Positions 1-5,661 are shown, counted from the stretch's first letter. The stretch is DNA of 7,163 nucleotides from Streptococcaceae bacterium (GCA_031285105.1 JAITWV010000137.1:1-7163); one strand, 5' to 3'. A program made the numbers and translations. The notes: generated from the sequence alone by a model not told the origin.

Positions 1-381
1 TGGTATGCCTGAAGCAAATTCTAAGCCGCTTAATGAAAACTCAGCTGCAATTTTACAAATATCAATTAGTTCACACCCTGCTTGAGCGATTAATTTTTTA
101 TTTTCTACTTTATATTCAGTCATATCTGTTAACATCAAAACAAAACCACGAATTCCACCATCACGGACAATTAAATTACTAGCATTACCTAAAACTAACC
201 ACGGAATATTTTCTTTTTGTACAAAATGAATAACTTGAATGACTTCTTCTTTTGTCTTTGGAAACACCAATACATCCGCAGGTCCACCAACTTTGGTAAA
301 TGTATAATTTTTTAAAGGCTCATCAAATAAAATTTTGATTGTTTCTAATTCGTTTAAAATAAGTTGTTTATCTATTTTCAC
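1..381 (-). CDS. murB: UDP-N-acetylenolpyruvoylglucosamine reductase MurB, N-terminal part (cut by window edge)
   Basis: MurB is a cytoplasmic FAD enzyme that uses NADPH to reduce UDP-GlcNAc-enolpyruvate to UDP-MurNAc, the second committed step of peptidoglycan precursor synthesis. The 127 visible codons cover the start of the FAD-binding domain. Near the N-terminus is the family signature NYTFTKVGGPADVLVFP, followed by the dinucleotide-binding segment LGNASNLIVRDGGIRG and then GLEFASGIP at the window edge. The catalytic C-terminal half lies outside the window. The start is a GTG at 379-381, preceded at 7 nt by GGAGAG (plus-strand 389-394); no ATG fits better. It begins 23 nt after the stop of the FGE-like gene on the same strand, with no terminator between them, so the two are probably one operon. 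The second G of the usual GNGSN loop is Ala here, a conservative change. The identification is firm. Confidence 0.95.
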   Translation of the reverse strand, partial: MKIDKQLILNELETIKILFDEPLKNYTFTKVGGPADVLVFPKTKEEVIQVIHFVQKENIPWLVLGNASNLIVRDGGIRGFVLMLTDMTEYKVENKKLIAQAGCELIDICKIAAEFSLSGLEFASGIP

Positions 382-404
382 AAAAAATCTCTCCAATTGT
401 CTTC

Positions 405-1436
405 TTATCTCTTCAAAATTATTGCTTTTCGGTACATATATTCAAGTGGGGACAATTTGGCGTTCATATCCACTGAATGTTTATTTTGGTAATAAGTACT
501 AAGTGGCAACATTTTTTCAATTCGTGTACCTTGCTCATTTAATCTGCCTAATTTTACAACATTTGGGTCTGCTGTAATTTCGTAGCGTTTTTCATCAATA
601 TCAAAATACAAACCAAACATATTCGCTGACTTGGCTAAGCGAACATTTGTTGTTGCTGTTTGTGAAAATTCATCATCATCAAATAATAAATTCCTACCCC
701 AACGAAAAATCTTTCTTGTCCCAGCACCATTTGCATATTCCCATTGATCTTCACTTAAAAGAGTGGCGTTAAATTTTTGTATACGCAAGATATTTTCTTC
801 TAAGGTCATTTCTTCATGCAAACAAACAATATAAATATCCTCATCTTCCCAGTATTCTAAGAAATATTCACCCTCTTGTAACACTCGTTTGGGTTGTGAA
901 AAATCTAAAAAATCTTCCAAACTTAAACTTGGGAATAATTCTTCGTTAATCTTTTCAGCAAATGGTAAATATTTATCCACTTCACCATGAAATTCACCAG
1001 TTAAAGGATTAATCCAACCGATATACACGCAACTTGCAGGTAAGGCATGTTTGCCAACAATCATTGGTGGAATCGTTACTTTCCTTAATGAGCTAGTGTG
1101 TTTATTGATGTATTGGTCAACATTTTCAATAGAAGAAAGTTCCGGATTATTGGTGGGAATATTGACCATTTCTGAAAACGATAATGCGCCACTACCAGAT
1201 TCCCAACCCAAAATAACATCCTTTTGTCCGGGAATAAACACAAAAGATTCATCTAGTAAGTTAAATTCAAAAGTGGTATTTTTCACGCCACTTAATTCAA
1301 ATGTTTTTAATTCAACATTTGAAATTTCAAGTTCTGGCGAAATAAATTCACTTTTAATGTATTCAAATAGTTTATACTTATTTTCTTCGTCTAATAATTT
1401 CCACTGTGGATTGAATAGTTGATTAAAAAAATTCAA
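405..1436 (-). CDS. Uncharacterised protein with a diverged FGE/SUMF1-like (formylglycine-generating-enzyme-like) fold
   Basis: I do not recognise this as a named protein. It has 343 residues from the preferred TTG start at 1436, with no signal peptide or membrane segment. Several patches match, in order, landmarks of FGE-sulfatase (SUMF1) domains: FVFIPG near residue 65 (family: V-IPGG-F-MG), SEDQWEYANGAG and FRWG near 228-247 (family: LPTEAEWEYAARGG...PWG), NMFGLYFDIDEKRYEIT at 272-288 (family: N-GLYDM-GNVWEW), and a closing YRKAII at 335-340 where the family has GFR. The C-terminal third contains no cysteine, so the copper-binding cysteine pair of true FGE is absent; the only two cysteines are upstream (near residues 136 and 205). 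Oxidative FGE activity is therefore unlikely, and a binding role or different chemistry is more plausible. It probably shares an operon with murB. The fold call is an inference from short motifs. Confidence 0.7.
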   Translation of the reverse strand: MNFFNQLFNPQWKLLDEENKYKLFEYIKSEFISPELEISNVELKTFELSGVKNTTFEFNLLDESFVFIPGQKDVILGWESGSGALSFSEMVNIPTNNPELSSIENVDQYINKHTSSLRKVTIPPMIVGKHALPASCVYIGWINPLTGEFHGEVDKYLPFAEKINEELFPSLSLEDFLDFSQPKRVLQEGEYFLEYWEDEDIYIVCLHEEMTLEENILRIQKFNATLLSEDQWEYANGAGTRKIFRWGRNLLFDDDEFSQTATTNVRLAKSANMFGLYFDIDEKRYEITADPNVVKLGRLNEQGTRIEKMLPLSTYYQNKHSVDMNAKLSPLEYMYRKAIILKR

Positions 1437-1444
1437 ATCGCTTT

Positions 1445-1450
1445 CACCTC
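1445..1450 (-). promoter_or_regulatory. Ribosome binding site that decides the start of the FGE-like gene
   Basis: On the minus strand GAGGTG lies 8 nt before a TTG codon at 1434-1436. The same frame is open further upstream to another TTG at 1470-1472, but that codon has no Shine-Dalgarno sequence and falls inside an inverted repeat. The TTG at 1436 is therefore the better start. No in-frame ATG occurs until about residue 90. Confidence 0.7.
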
Positions 1451-1459
1451 GATTATTCT

Positions 1460-1497
1460 TTGATGCAATCAAGTAGTTTTAGCCTTGTTTGCATCAA
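1460..1497. repeat. Inverted repeat (13 of 14 pairs) just upstream of the FGE-like gene
   Basis: TTGATGCAATCAAG at 1460-1473 is the reverse complement of 1484-1497 except for one position, with a 10-nt spacer (1474-1483). It ends 9 nt upstream of the ribosome binding site of the FGE-like gene. It has no T-run on either side, so it is not a rho-independent terminator. It could be an operator dyad or a 5'-leader hairpin. Confidence 0.7.
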
Positions 1498-1503
1498 CTT
1501 CAA
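1476..1503 (-). promoter_or_regulatory. Weak candidate promoter for the FGE-like gene and murB
   Basis: On the minus strand, TTGAAG (1498-1503) and TAAAAC (1476-1481) are separated by 16 nt. Each hexamer matches the SigA consensus at 4 of 6 positions. Transcription would begin near 1469, which would exclude the upstream TTG start at 1472. The -10 lies in the spacer of the inverted repeat at 1460-1497. The assignment is tentative. Confidence 0.3.
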
Positions 1504-1513
1504 TTGCGCTTAC

Positions 1514-1677
1514 TAGGGCGTGTATTAAAACTATTAGTTCTAATAGATTGAGGCTGATTTTTTCGCAATCGAGACAAAATGTTTAGCTTATGTGGTGCAT
1601 AAGCTAAACATTTTAACGAAGAGTGCGGAGAAATCAGACTTGATATATTGTTTTAGATAGTTTTAATACGCGCCCTA
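1514..1677. mobile_element. 164-bp imperfect palindrome, MITE-like element
   Basis: The ends are 21-nt inverted repeats matching at 20 of 21 positions (1514-1534 starting TAGGGCG; 1657-1677 ending CGCCCTA). The centre is a perfect 17-bp stem (1576-1592 and 1598-1614) around the loop TGGTG. The two stems share a centre near 1595, and the sequence between them pairs partly (for example CTGATTT at 1554-1560 against AAATCAG at 1630-1636). The whole unit can thus fold into one long hairpin. It contains no reading frame of note. A TA at each end fits either a longer repeat or a TA target duplication, as made by IS630/mariner-type elements. It fills most of the 220-nt gap between cshB and the FGE-like gene, starting 15 nt after the cshB stop. 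I cannot assign it to a named IS family. Confidence 0.75.
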
Positions 1678-1692
1678 AATAGTCTGTTTTAT

Positions 1693-3036
1693 TTAATATG
1701 TTTGTTTTTTCGATTTACGCTTAGCACGATCACTTGCTCGACGCTCAACTTTACGTTTTTGTTTATTCTTTTCAGCAACTGCCCATTTAATTTTTTTCTT
1801 GTAACCTGGTTTAATTTTTTTCTTTTTCTTTTTCATTAAACCAATCATTTCAATATCAAGTTCGTCTGCTTTTTTTGTACGTTTTTCACGACGTTTACGG
1901 TCAAATGAGTCAACAATTTCACCGTCTTTAATTGCTTTAGGTTCAAAAGTGATACCCATTTTTTCAATTAAAGAAACAGCTTCATCGTCACTTGGTTCAT
2001 AAAGAGTAATTGCGGTACCACTTAATCCTTTACGACCGGTACGACCTACACGGTGAATGAAAAATTCTAAGTCATTTGGAATTTCCGCATTAATAACATG
2101 TGAAACACCTTCAATATCAATCCCACGAGCAGCTAAGTCAGTTGCCACAACATATTGATACTCCAAATTTTGCACTTGTTTCATGATACGCTTACGCTCA
2201 CGAGGCTGAATATCTCCATGAATTTTGGCAACTTTTAATCCTTGCGCTTTTAAATAATCACTAATTTCATCAACTCTTGTTTTCGTATTAGCAAAAACAA
2301 TCGCTAAATAAGGATGACCAATTGTTAACAGATCAAAGACTAATTTATTTTTATCTTGACCTTTTGTGGAAATTAACCAGTTATCAATCGTATCTGAAAT
2401 CACTGCCTTAGCTTTAATTTCTTCTTGATGTGGACTTTCCATGTATTTTTTCAAGAATGGTTTTAATTTTTCGGGAATCGTTGCTGAAAAAACGAGCATT
2501 TGTAATTTATCAGGCAAGCGTCCGTCAATTTGATCGACTTCATTTAAAAAGCCCATATCTAAAGTCATATCTGCTTCATCTACAACAAATTGCTTGGCTG
2601 TATGCACAAATAACGCTTGTTCATTCATTAAATCCAAAATGCGTCCTGGTGTCCCGATGACAATATGTGGTTGCTGATTTTTTAGTTTATCAATTTGACG
2701 TTCTTTGTCTGTTCCACCTACAAAATTACTGACACGAATCATCGGCTCAGAAAATTTCGCCATTTGAGCAGCTGCATTATAAATTTGAGTAGCTAACTCA
2801 CGACTTGGTGCGGTAATGACCACTTGTACTTCGTTTAATTCAGGATTGATTTTACTAATTAATGGCAATAAGAAAGTATGTGTTTTACCACTTCCTGTTT
2901 GTGATTGCCCAATGACACTTCTTCCTTTTTTAATAATTGGAATTAAGCGCTCTTGAACGGTTGTTGGCTCTTTAAAATTGATCTCTTCAAGAGCTGTATA
3001 TATAAAATCTTTAAACTCAAATGTTTTAAAATTCAT
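1693..3036 (-). CDS. cshB: DEAD-box ATP-dependent RNA helicase CshB
   Basis: A cytoplasmic ATP-dependent RNA helicase of the CshB (YqfR) branch, which unwinds structured RNA and in Bacillus is linked to cold adaptation, mRNA turnover and ribosome assembly. All core motifs are visible in the 447 residues: the Q-motif glutamine in TTVQERLIP (residue 28), motif I SQTGSGKT (45-52), Ia PSRELA (77-82), Ib TPGR (129-132), the DEAD box (153-156), SAT (184-186), ATDLAARGID (298-307) and HRVGRTGR (328-335). Stretches such as VIGQSQTGSGKTH and MLVFSATIPEKLKPFLKKYM closely follow my recollection of Bacillus CshB. The tail after about residue 380 is highly basic, with six consecutive lysines and the PGYKKK motif typical of this subfamily, and probably binds RNA. 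The ATG follows AAGGAG (3045-3050) by 8 nt. It has its own extended -10 promoter, and the long palindrome begins 15 nt after its stop. Confidence 0.93.
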   Translation of the reverse strand: MNFKTFEFKDFIYTALEEINFKEPTTVQERLIPIIKKGRSVIGQSQTGSGKTHTFLLPLISKINPELNEVQVVITAPSRELATQIYNAAAQMAKFSEPMIRVSNFVGGTDKERQIDKLKNQQPHIVIGTPGRILDLMNEQALFVHTAKQFVVDEADMTLDMGFLNEVDQIDGRLPDKLQMLVFSATIPEKLKPFLKKYMESPHQEEIKAKAVISDTIDNWLISTKGQDKNKLVFDLLTIGHPYLAIVFANTKTRVDEISDYLKAQGLKVAKIHGDIQPRERKRIMKQVQNLEYQYVVATDLAARGIDIEGVSHVINAEIPNDLEFFIHRVGRTGRKGLSGTAITLYEPSDDEAVSLIEKMGITFEPKAIKDGEIVDSFDRKRREKRTKKADELDIEMIGLMKKKKKKIKPGYKKKIKWAVAEKNKQKRKVERRASDRAKRKSKKQTY

Positions 3037-3070
3037 TCTTTTTTCTCCTTTAATTATGGATATTCACAAC

Positions 3071-3079
3071 ATTATACCA
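3071..3079 (-). promoter_or_regulatory. Extended -10 promoter of cshB
   Basis: The minus strand reads TGGTATAAT, a perfect -10 hexamer with the upstream TG of extended -10 promoters. Transcription would start near 3064, giving a leader of about 28 nt before the cshB ATG. No good -35 is seen; its position falls inside the end of the regulator gene. cshB can therefore be expressed independently of the upstream regulator. Confidence 0.65.
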
Positions 3080-3081
3080 CT

Positions 3082-3909
3082 TTAGCCAAGAAAACGACAC
3101 AATCTATTAAGGTCTTGGGCAAGCGTCTGATAGATGTTCGCTTCATTTTCTTCTTTATTTTTCATCAGAATTCGAGCGTTTAATAAAAGGATTTTTTCTA
3201 AATAAAAAATACTCTCAAAATTCCTTAACCACCGAATCCCTTGTTTAATATGAATTTGACTTTCCGAAAATTGCCCAAGAGCGTATAAAAAATCACTAAA
3301 ATAATAAAACAAAATACTCAGTTCTGCTTCTTGAGACTCTTTAGGCAAAACATGAATGCTTTCCATTGCTTTATAAAAATCATTTTGCGCTAATTCAATC
3401 AAATTCATCTTGTAATATGCCTGAGCACGAATTGCCAAAATCATCAATTCAATAAAAGAAAGCTGTTTTTTGGAAGAATAATAAGATAAATCAAGTGCCT
3501 GAGTGACAATCTGAGTGACTTGTTTATAATCTTTATCTAATTCTAGAGTCAAAAATCCTTCAAAAAAAAGAAAAATCTGCTTTTCTTTAACGGTTACTAA
3601 TTTAGAAGAAATCGCAGAATCTTCCATTGTCTCTTTCAATAAATTAATGTCTTGAGAACGAAAATAAACCCAAAGCAATTCAAAAAAATCTTGTACTTCT
3701 CTAGTTTCTTTTTTAGCATAAGAAAGTAAGTTATCCATACTAATCTCTAGTTTGTCACACAATTTTTTTAGCACAAGAACATTTGGTATTTCTTCACCCG
3801 ACTCAATTCTAGACAAAACAGATTGTGAACAAATGCCATTAGCTAGTGCTTTTTGTGTTAATTTTCTTTCTTTACGATAAACTTTGATAACTTTGCCAAA
3901 CTCAATCAT
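3082..3909 (-). CDS. PlcR/Rgg-like (RNPP-type) HTH transcriptional regulator
   Basis: A 275-residue cytoplasmic DNA-binding regulator. Residues 1-64 form an XRE-type helix-turn-helix; KLTQKALANGICSQSVLSRIE (about 16-36) contains the turn and recognition helix and resembles the PlcR N-terminus. Residues 65-275 are helical with TPR-like spacing (for example LAQNDFYKAME and ESQIHIKQGI), the architecture in which RNPP regulators bind a secreted signalling peptide. The length fits the PlcR/Rgg group (about 280-300). A ligand peptide is inferred from architecture only: I found no convincing peptide gene beside it. The ATG at 3909 has only a weak AGG-type site about 10 nt upstream. It lies 45 nt upstream of cshB on the same strand, so read-through is possible. 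Its target genes cannot be deduced; candidates are itself, cshB or the now decayed hydrolase gene upstream. Confidence 0.8.
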   Translation of the reverse strand: MIEFGKVIKVYRKERKLTQKALANGICSQSVLSRIESGEEIPNVLVLKKLCDKLEISMDNLLSYAKKETREVQDFFELLWVYFRSQDINLLKETMEDSAISSKLVTVKEKQIFLFFEGFLTLELDKDYKQVTQIVTQALDLSYYSSKKQLSFIELMILAIRAQAYYKMNLIELAQNDFYKAMESIHVLPKESQEAELSILFYYFSDFLYALGQFSESQIHIKQGIRWLRNFESIFYLEKILLLNARILMKNKEENEANIYQTLAQDLNRLCRFLG

Positions 3910-3956
3910 TGCTTATTTACCTATCCATATCTATGTAAATTTGTATTGTTTCTTTC

Positions 3957-3985
3957 ATTTTATAATAAAAAAAATAGAAAGCCAA
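3957..3985 (-). promoter_or_regulatory. Candidate promoter of the PlcR-like regulator
   Basis: On the minus strand TTGGCT (3980-3985) and TAAAAT (3957-3962) are 17 nt apart. The -35 matches consensus at 4 of 6 positions and the -10 at 5 of 6. Transcription would start near 3950, leaving a leader of about 40 nt. The -35 lies inside the preceding terminator hairpin and the T-run forms the spacer. Confidence 0.4.
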
Positions 3986-4002
3986 AACATTGTGCTTTCT
4001 AT
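3966..4002 (-). terminator. Rho-independent terminator after the hydrolase remnant
   Basis: ATAGAAAGC (3974-3982) and GCTTTCTAT (3994-4002) form a perfect 9-bp stem with an 11-nt loop. On the minus strand it is followed directly by a run of T (the plus-strand A-tract from 3967). It begins 28 nt after the stop of the hydrolase remnant and insulates the regulator gene from it. Survival of this terminator suggests the remnant was once the end of a functional transcript. Confidence 0.8.
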
Positions 4003-4030
4003 CGTAATTATTTGCACTTAATGGAAATAT

Positions 4031-4249
4031 CTATTGTTCAAAATGTTCTTGAGTTGCATTCCAAACTAGATCACTCACTTGAGAAATGTAATGAAGCGCA
4101 TTAGCCTCACCGCCCATTTCATTCGTCATCACAACTAATATGTACGGGTTTACACCATCAAATATACCCATATCATTAAAAAATGTTTCAAAAGAACCAA
4201 CTTTGTGTGCCACATGCCCTATTGTAAACGAAGCTAATTGATGTTTCAT
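4031..4249 (-). pseudogene. C-terminal remnant of a class A beta-lactamase-like serine hydrolase
   Basis: This open frame encodes 72 residues that look like the last quarter of a penicillin-binding/beta-lactamase-like serine hydrolase. GHVAHKVGSF corresponds to the KTG box region (here K-V-G), and NDMGIFDGVNPYILVVMTNEM to the conserved beta-strand segment that follows, where family members usually have a DVGIV...PYILVVMT-type sequence. The C-terminal helix ends NATQEHFEQ. The parts carrying the nucleophile (S-x-x-K) and the SDN motif are missing: upstream the frame runs only six more codons to a TAA at 4268-4270, and I recognise no homologous sequence in other frames up to spx. The ATG at 4249 has no Shine-Dalgarno site. 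It is best read as the stump left by a deletion, perhaps one that brought spx closer, though a small expressed protein cannot be excluded. Confidence 0.7.
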
Positions 4250-4341
4250 TAAGTGAATATAAAAAGATTATTTTACTATCTTTTTTTTCGTTTCAAATTA
4301 TGAAAAATATTTGCAAAATTTCGGATAATCTTTTCTATTTT

Positions 4342-4370
4342 TTGAATTCTATCTCAAATCACATTAAAAT
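4342..4370 (+). promoter_or_regulatory. Candidate SigA promoter of spx
   Basis: TTGAAT (4342-4347) and TAAAAT (4365-4370) are separated by 17 nt; they match consensus at 4 of 6 and 5 of 6 positions. Transcription would start near 4377, giving a leader of about 41 nt that includes the strong ribosome binding site. The TATAAA at 4395-4400 is too close to that site to serve as the -10. Confidence 0.5.
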
Positions 4371-4402
4371 CTAAAGTGCCAATTAGGGAATCTTTATAAA
4401 AT

Positions 4403-4409
4403 GGGGAGG
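4403..4409 (+). promoter_or_regulatory. Ribosome binding site that fixes the spx start
   Basis: GGGGAGG lies 8 nt before the ATG at 4418. The frame can be opened three codons earlier at a GTG (4409-4411), but that GTG overlaps the Shine-Dalgarno sequence itself. Starting at 4418 also puts the redox cysteines at the canonical positions 10 and 13. Confidence 0.85.
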
Positions 4410-4417
4410 TGAAAAAA

Positions 4418-4816
4418 ATGATTATCATCTACACTGCACCAAGTTGCACCAGTTGTCGTAAAGCTAAAGAGTGGTTAGATAATTTTGACATTCCATATAT
4501 TGAACGAAATCTAGCGAAAGAAAGTTTGAGTATGTTGGAACTTCAAAAAATATTAATGATGACCGATGATGGTACACAAGAAATTATTTCACAGCGAAGT
4601 AATGCTTTTCGTGATTTACAAATTAACATTGAGGAGATATCTATTTCAGAATTATTTCATGTACTTCAAGACAATATCGGTTTACTCAGACGTCCCATTA
4701 TGATTGATAATAAACGTATTCAAATCGGTTATAATGAAGATGAAATCAGACGTTTTGTACCAAGAAAATTGCGTAAATTAGAAATGCACTATGCGCGAAT
4801 GAAAGCAGGAATTTAA
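4418..4816 (+). CDS. spx: Transcriptional regulator Spx (ArsC family)
   Basis: Spx binds the C-terminal domain of the RNA polymerase alpha subunit and redirects transcription during thiol/oxidative stress; its level is controlled by ClpXP proteolysis. The 132-residue product has the expected length. It starts MIIIYTAPSCTSCRKA, placing the CxxC redox switch at C10 and C13. The conserved glycine is at position 52 (in DDGTQE) and the conserved arginine at 60 (QRSNAF), both at the positions known from Bacillus Spx to matter for alpha-subunit contact. RRPIMID near 90 and the basic FVPRKLRK toward the C-terminus are also typical. It has its own promoter and terminator and is followed by mecA, coiA and pepF. 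Lactobacillales often carry more than one Spx; which paralogue this is (SpxA or another) cannot be settled here. Confidence 0.95.
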   Translation: MIIIYTAPSCTSCRKAKEWLDNFDIPYIERNLAKESLSMLELQKILMMTDDGTQEIISQRSNAFRDLQINIEEISISELFHVLQDNIGLLRRPIMIDNKRIQIGYNEDEIRRFVPRKLRKLEMHYARMKAGI

Positions 4817-4835
4817 TATGAATTATGCTTAGAAG

Positions 4836-4865
4836 AAGAGAATGCAGATTGTTCTCTTTTTTTTT
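4836..4865 (+). terminator. Rho-independent terminator of spx
   Basis: AAGAGAA (4836-4842) pairs with TTCTCTT (4852-4858) across a 9-nt loop, and the T-run continues to 4865. It starts 20 nt after the spx stop and separates spx from mecA transcription. Confidence 0.75.
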
Positions 4866-4879
4866 GAGGGTATTCATAG

Positions 4880-4885
4880 TATAAT
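4880..4885 (+). promoter_or_regulatory. -10 element of a probable mecA promoter
   Basis: A perfect TATAAT lies about 34 nt before the mecA start codon and directly after the spx terminator. The -35 position (about 4857-4862) falls in the terminator T-run and matches consensus poorly. Transcription would start near 4892, ahead of the ribosome binding site. Confidence 0.5.
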
Positions 4886-4905
4886 GAGTAGAAATCTGAA
4901 ATGTT

Positions 4906-4911
4906 AGAAGG
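4906..4911 (+). promoter_or_regulatory. Ribosome binding site that fixes the mecA start
   Basis: AGAAGG lies 7 nt before the ATG at 4919. Two other in-frame ATGs occur: 4901 lies upstream of this site, and 4916 is only 4 nt from it. Starting at 4919 gives MEMERVNENTI, matching the usual MecA N-terminus. Confidence 0.75.
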
Positions 4912-4918
4912 TGAAATG

Positions 4919-5584
4919 ATGGAAATGGAACGCGTTAACGAAAATACAATTCGTTTATCAATTGATCAAGATGATTTGAATATAAGGGGTATTAATTTTT
5001 TTGAAATGATGCTAAATCAAGGGGAAGTGGAGAATTTTTTCTTTACGATTTTAGATGAAATTGACGAAGCGGAAAATTTTGCTAATTCAGATATGGTGTC
5101 CTTCCAAGTAATTCCACATGCTCAAGGGCTGGAAGTATACATTACAAATGGTACACCCAATCCAATTTCCATGCAACAAATTCAAGAAAGAATCCAACAG
5201 CTACCAGAAGGTGCACAAGGGATTTTAGATATGAGTTTTGAGAAAAAAACAGCTGAAGAAATTGAACTTGAAAACGTAGAAATGTACCCTAAAGATTTTC
5301 GTTCAGTCATTTATTTTGCTGATTTTGAACAGTTAATTACCTTAGCCAAAAACATTCGTTTAACTTCCTCTAATGCACGTTTATTTTCTAAAGATGATGC
5401 TTTTTATTTATTGCTTGAAAACTATGGTGATGAACAAGTGGAAATTGATTTTCTTGAAGATACTGCTAAGCTTTATGAATACGGTGCCCACTCAAGAGTT
5501 AAACCAGACATTTTAATTGAACATGGCAAGCAATTAATCGGATTTGAAGCATTAGATGTTTTGAAAAAGAATTTTAAAAAATGA
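4919..5584 (+). CDS. mecA: Adaptor protein MecA for the ClpC protease
   Basis: MecA is a cytoplasmic adaptor that promotes ClpC hexamer assembly and delivers substrates to ClpCP. Known substrates are the competence regulators ComK in Bacillus and ComX/SigX in streptococci. The 221-residue product has the family's two-domain layout. The N-terminal substrate-binding domain (about 1-78) begins MEMERVNENTIRLSI and contains the acidic LDEIDEAENF segment. A variable linker follows (about 79-118). The C-terminal ClpC-binding domain (about 124-221) contains YPKDFRSVIYFADFEQLITLA and the closing LIEHGKQLIGFEALDVL. It sits between spx and coiA, the arrangement seen in related Lactobacillales, and has its own -10 and terminator. 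Control of Spx stability or competence by this protein is inferred from relatives. The exact start is chosen from the ribosome binding site. Confidence 0.93.
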   Translation: MEMERVNENTIRLSIDQDDLNIRGINFFEMMLNQGEVENFFFTILDEIDEAENFANSDMVSFQVIPHAQGLEVYITNGTPNPISMQQIQERIQQLPEGAQGILDMSFEKKTAEEIELENVEMYPKDFRSVIYFADFEQLITLAKNIRLTSSNARLFSKDDAFYLLLENYGDEQVEIDFLEDTAKLYEYGAHSRVKPDILIEHGKQLIGFEALDVLKKNFKK

Positions 5585-5589
5585 GAATG

Positions 5590-5638
5590 AGTTTACAATT
5601 TACTAAAACTTAAGTAAATTGTAAACTTTTTTCTTTTT
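5590..5638 (+). terminator. Strong rho-independent terminator of mecA
   Basis: GTTTACAATTTACT (5591-5604) and AGTAAATTGTAAAC (5613-5626) form a perfect 14-bp stem, extended by one A-T pair (5590/5627), with an 8-nt loop. A T-rich tract follows. It begins only a few nucleotides after the mecA stop. Confidence 0.9.
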
Positions 5639-5661
5639 TTTGTCTTTTTTTTGCGTATTTA

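Noticed and set aside
1051..1422. Open frame of 123 codons on the plus strand
   Set aside because: It is antisense to the FGE-like gene, has no recognisable motif or credible ribosome binding site, and its sequence is the complement of a coding frame with clear family motifs.
2430..2660. Open frame of 76 codons on the plus strand
   Set aside because: It lies wholly within cshB, antisense to the segment encoding the DEAD and SAT motifs, so it is a shadow frame.
2953..3183. Open frame of 76 codons on the plus strand
   Set aside because: It spans the cshB start and the end of the regulator in antisense, contains low-complexity Phe-rich sequence and has no supporting start signal.
3919..3960. 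13-codon minus-strand ORF (MKETIQIYIDMDR) just before the PlcR-like regulator, considered as a signalling or leader peptide
   Set aside because: It has no ribosome binding site, its ATG overlaps the candidate -10 so it would lie upstream of the transcript start, and it lacks the hydrophobic signal segment of RNPP pro-peptides.
4261..4288. AT-only-looking hairpin (AAAAAGAT/ATCTTTTT) followed by T residues on the plus strand, considered as a terminator
   Set aside because: No plus-strand gene lies upstream, the stem has a single G-C pair, and such pairings are expected by chance in this AT-rich stretch.
4409..4417. GTG start three codons upstream for spx
   Set aside because: The GTG is part of the Shine-Dalgarno sequence, and using it would shift the CxxC cysteines from positions 10 and 13.
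4901..4918. Earlier ATG starts (4901 and 4916) for mecA
   Set aside because: One lies before the ribosome binding site and the other only 4 nt after it; the MecA N-terminal consensus begins at the ATG at 4919.
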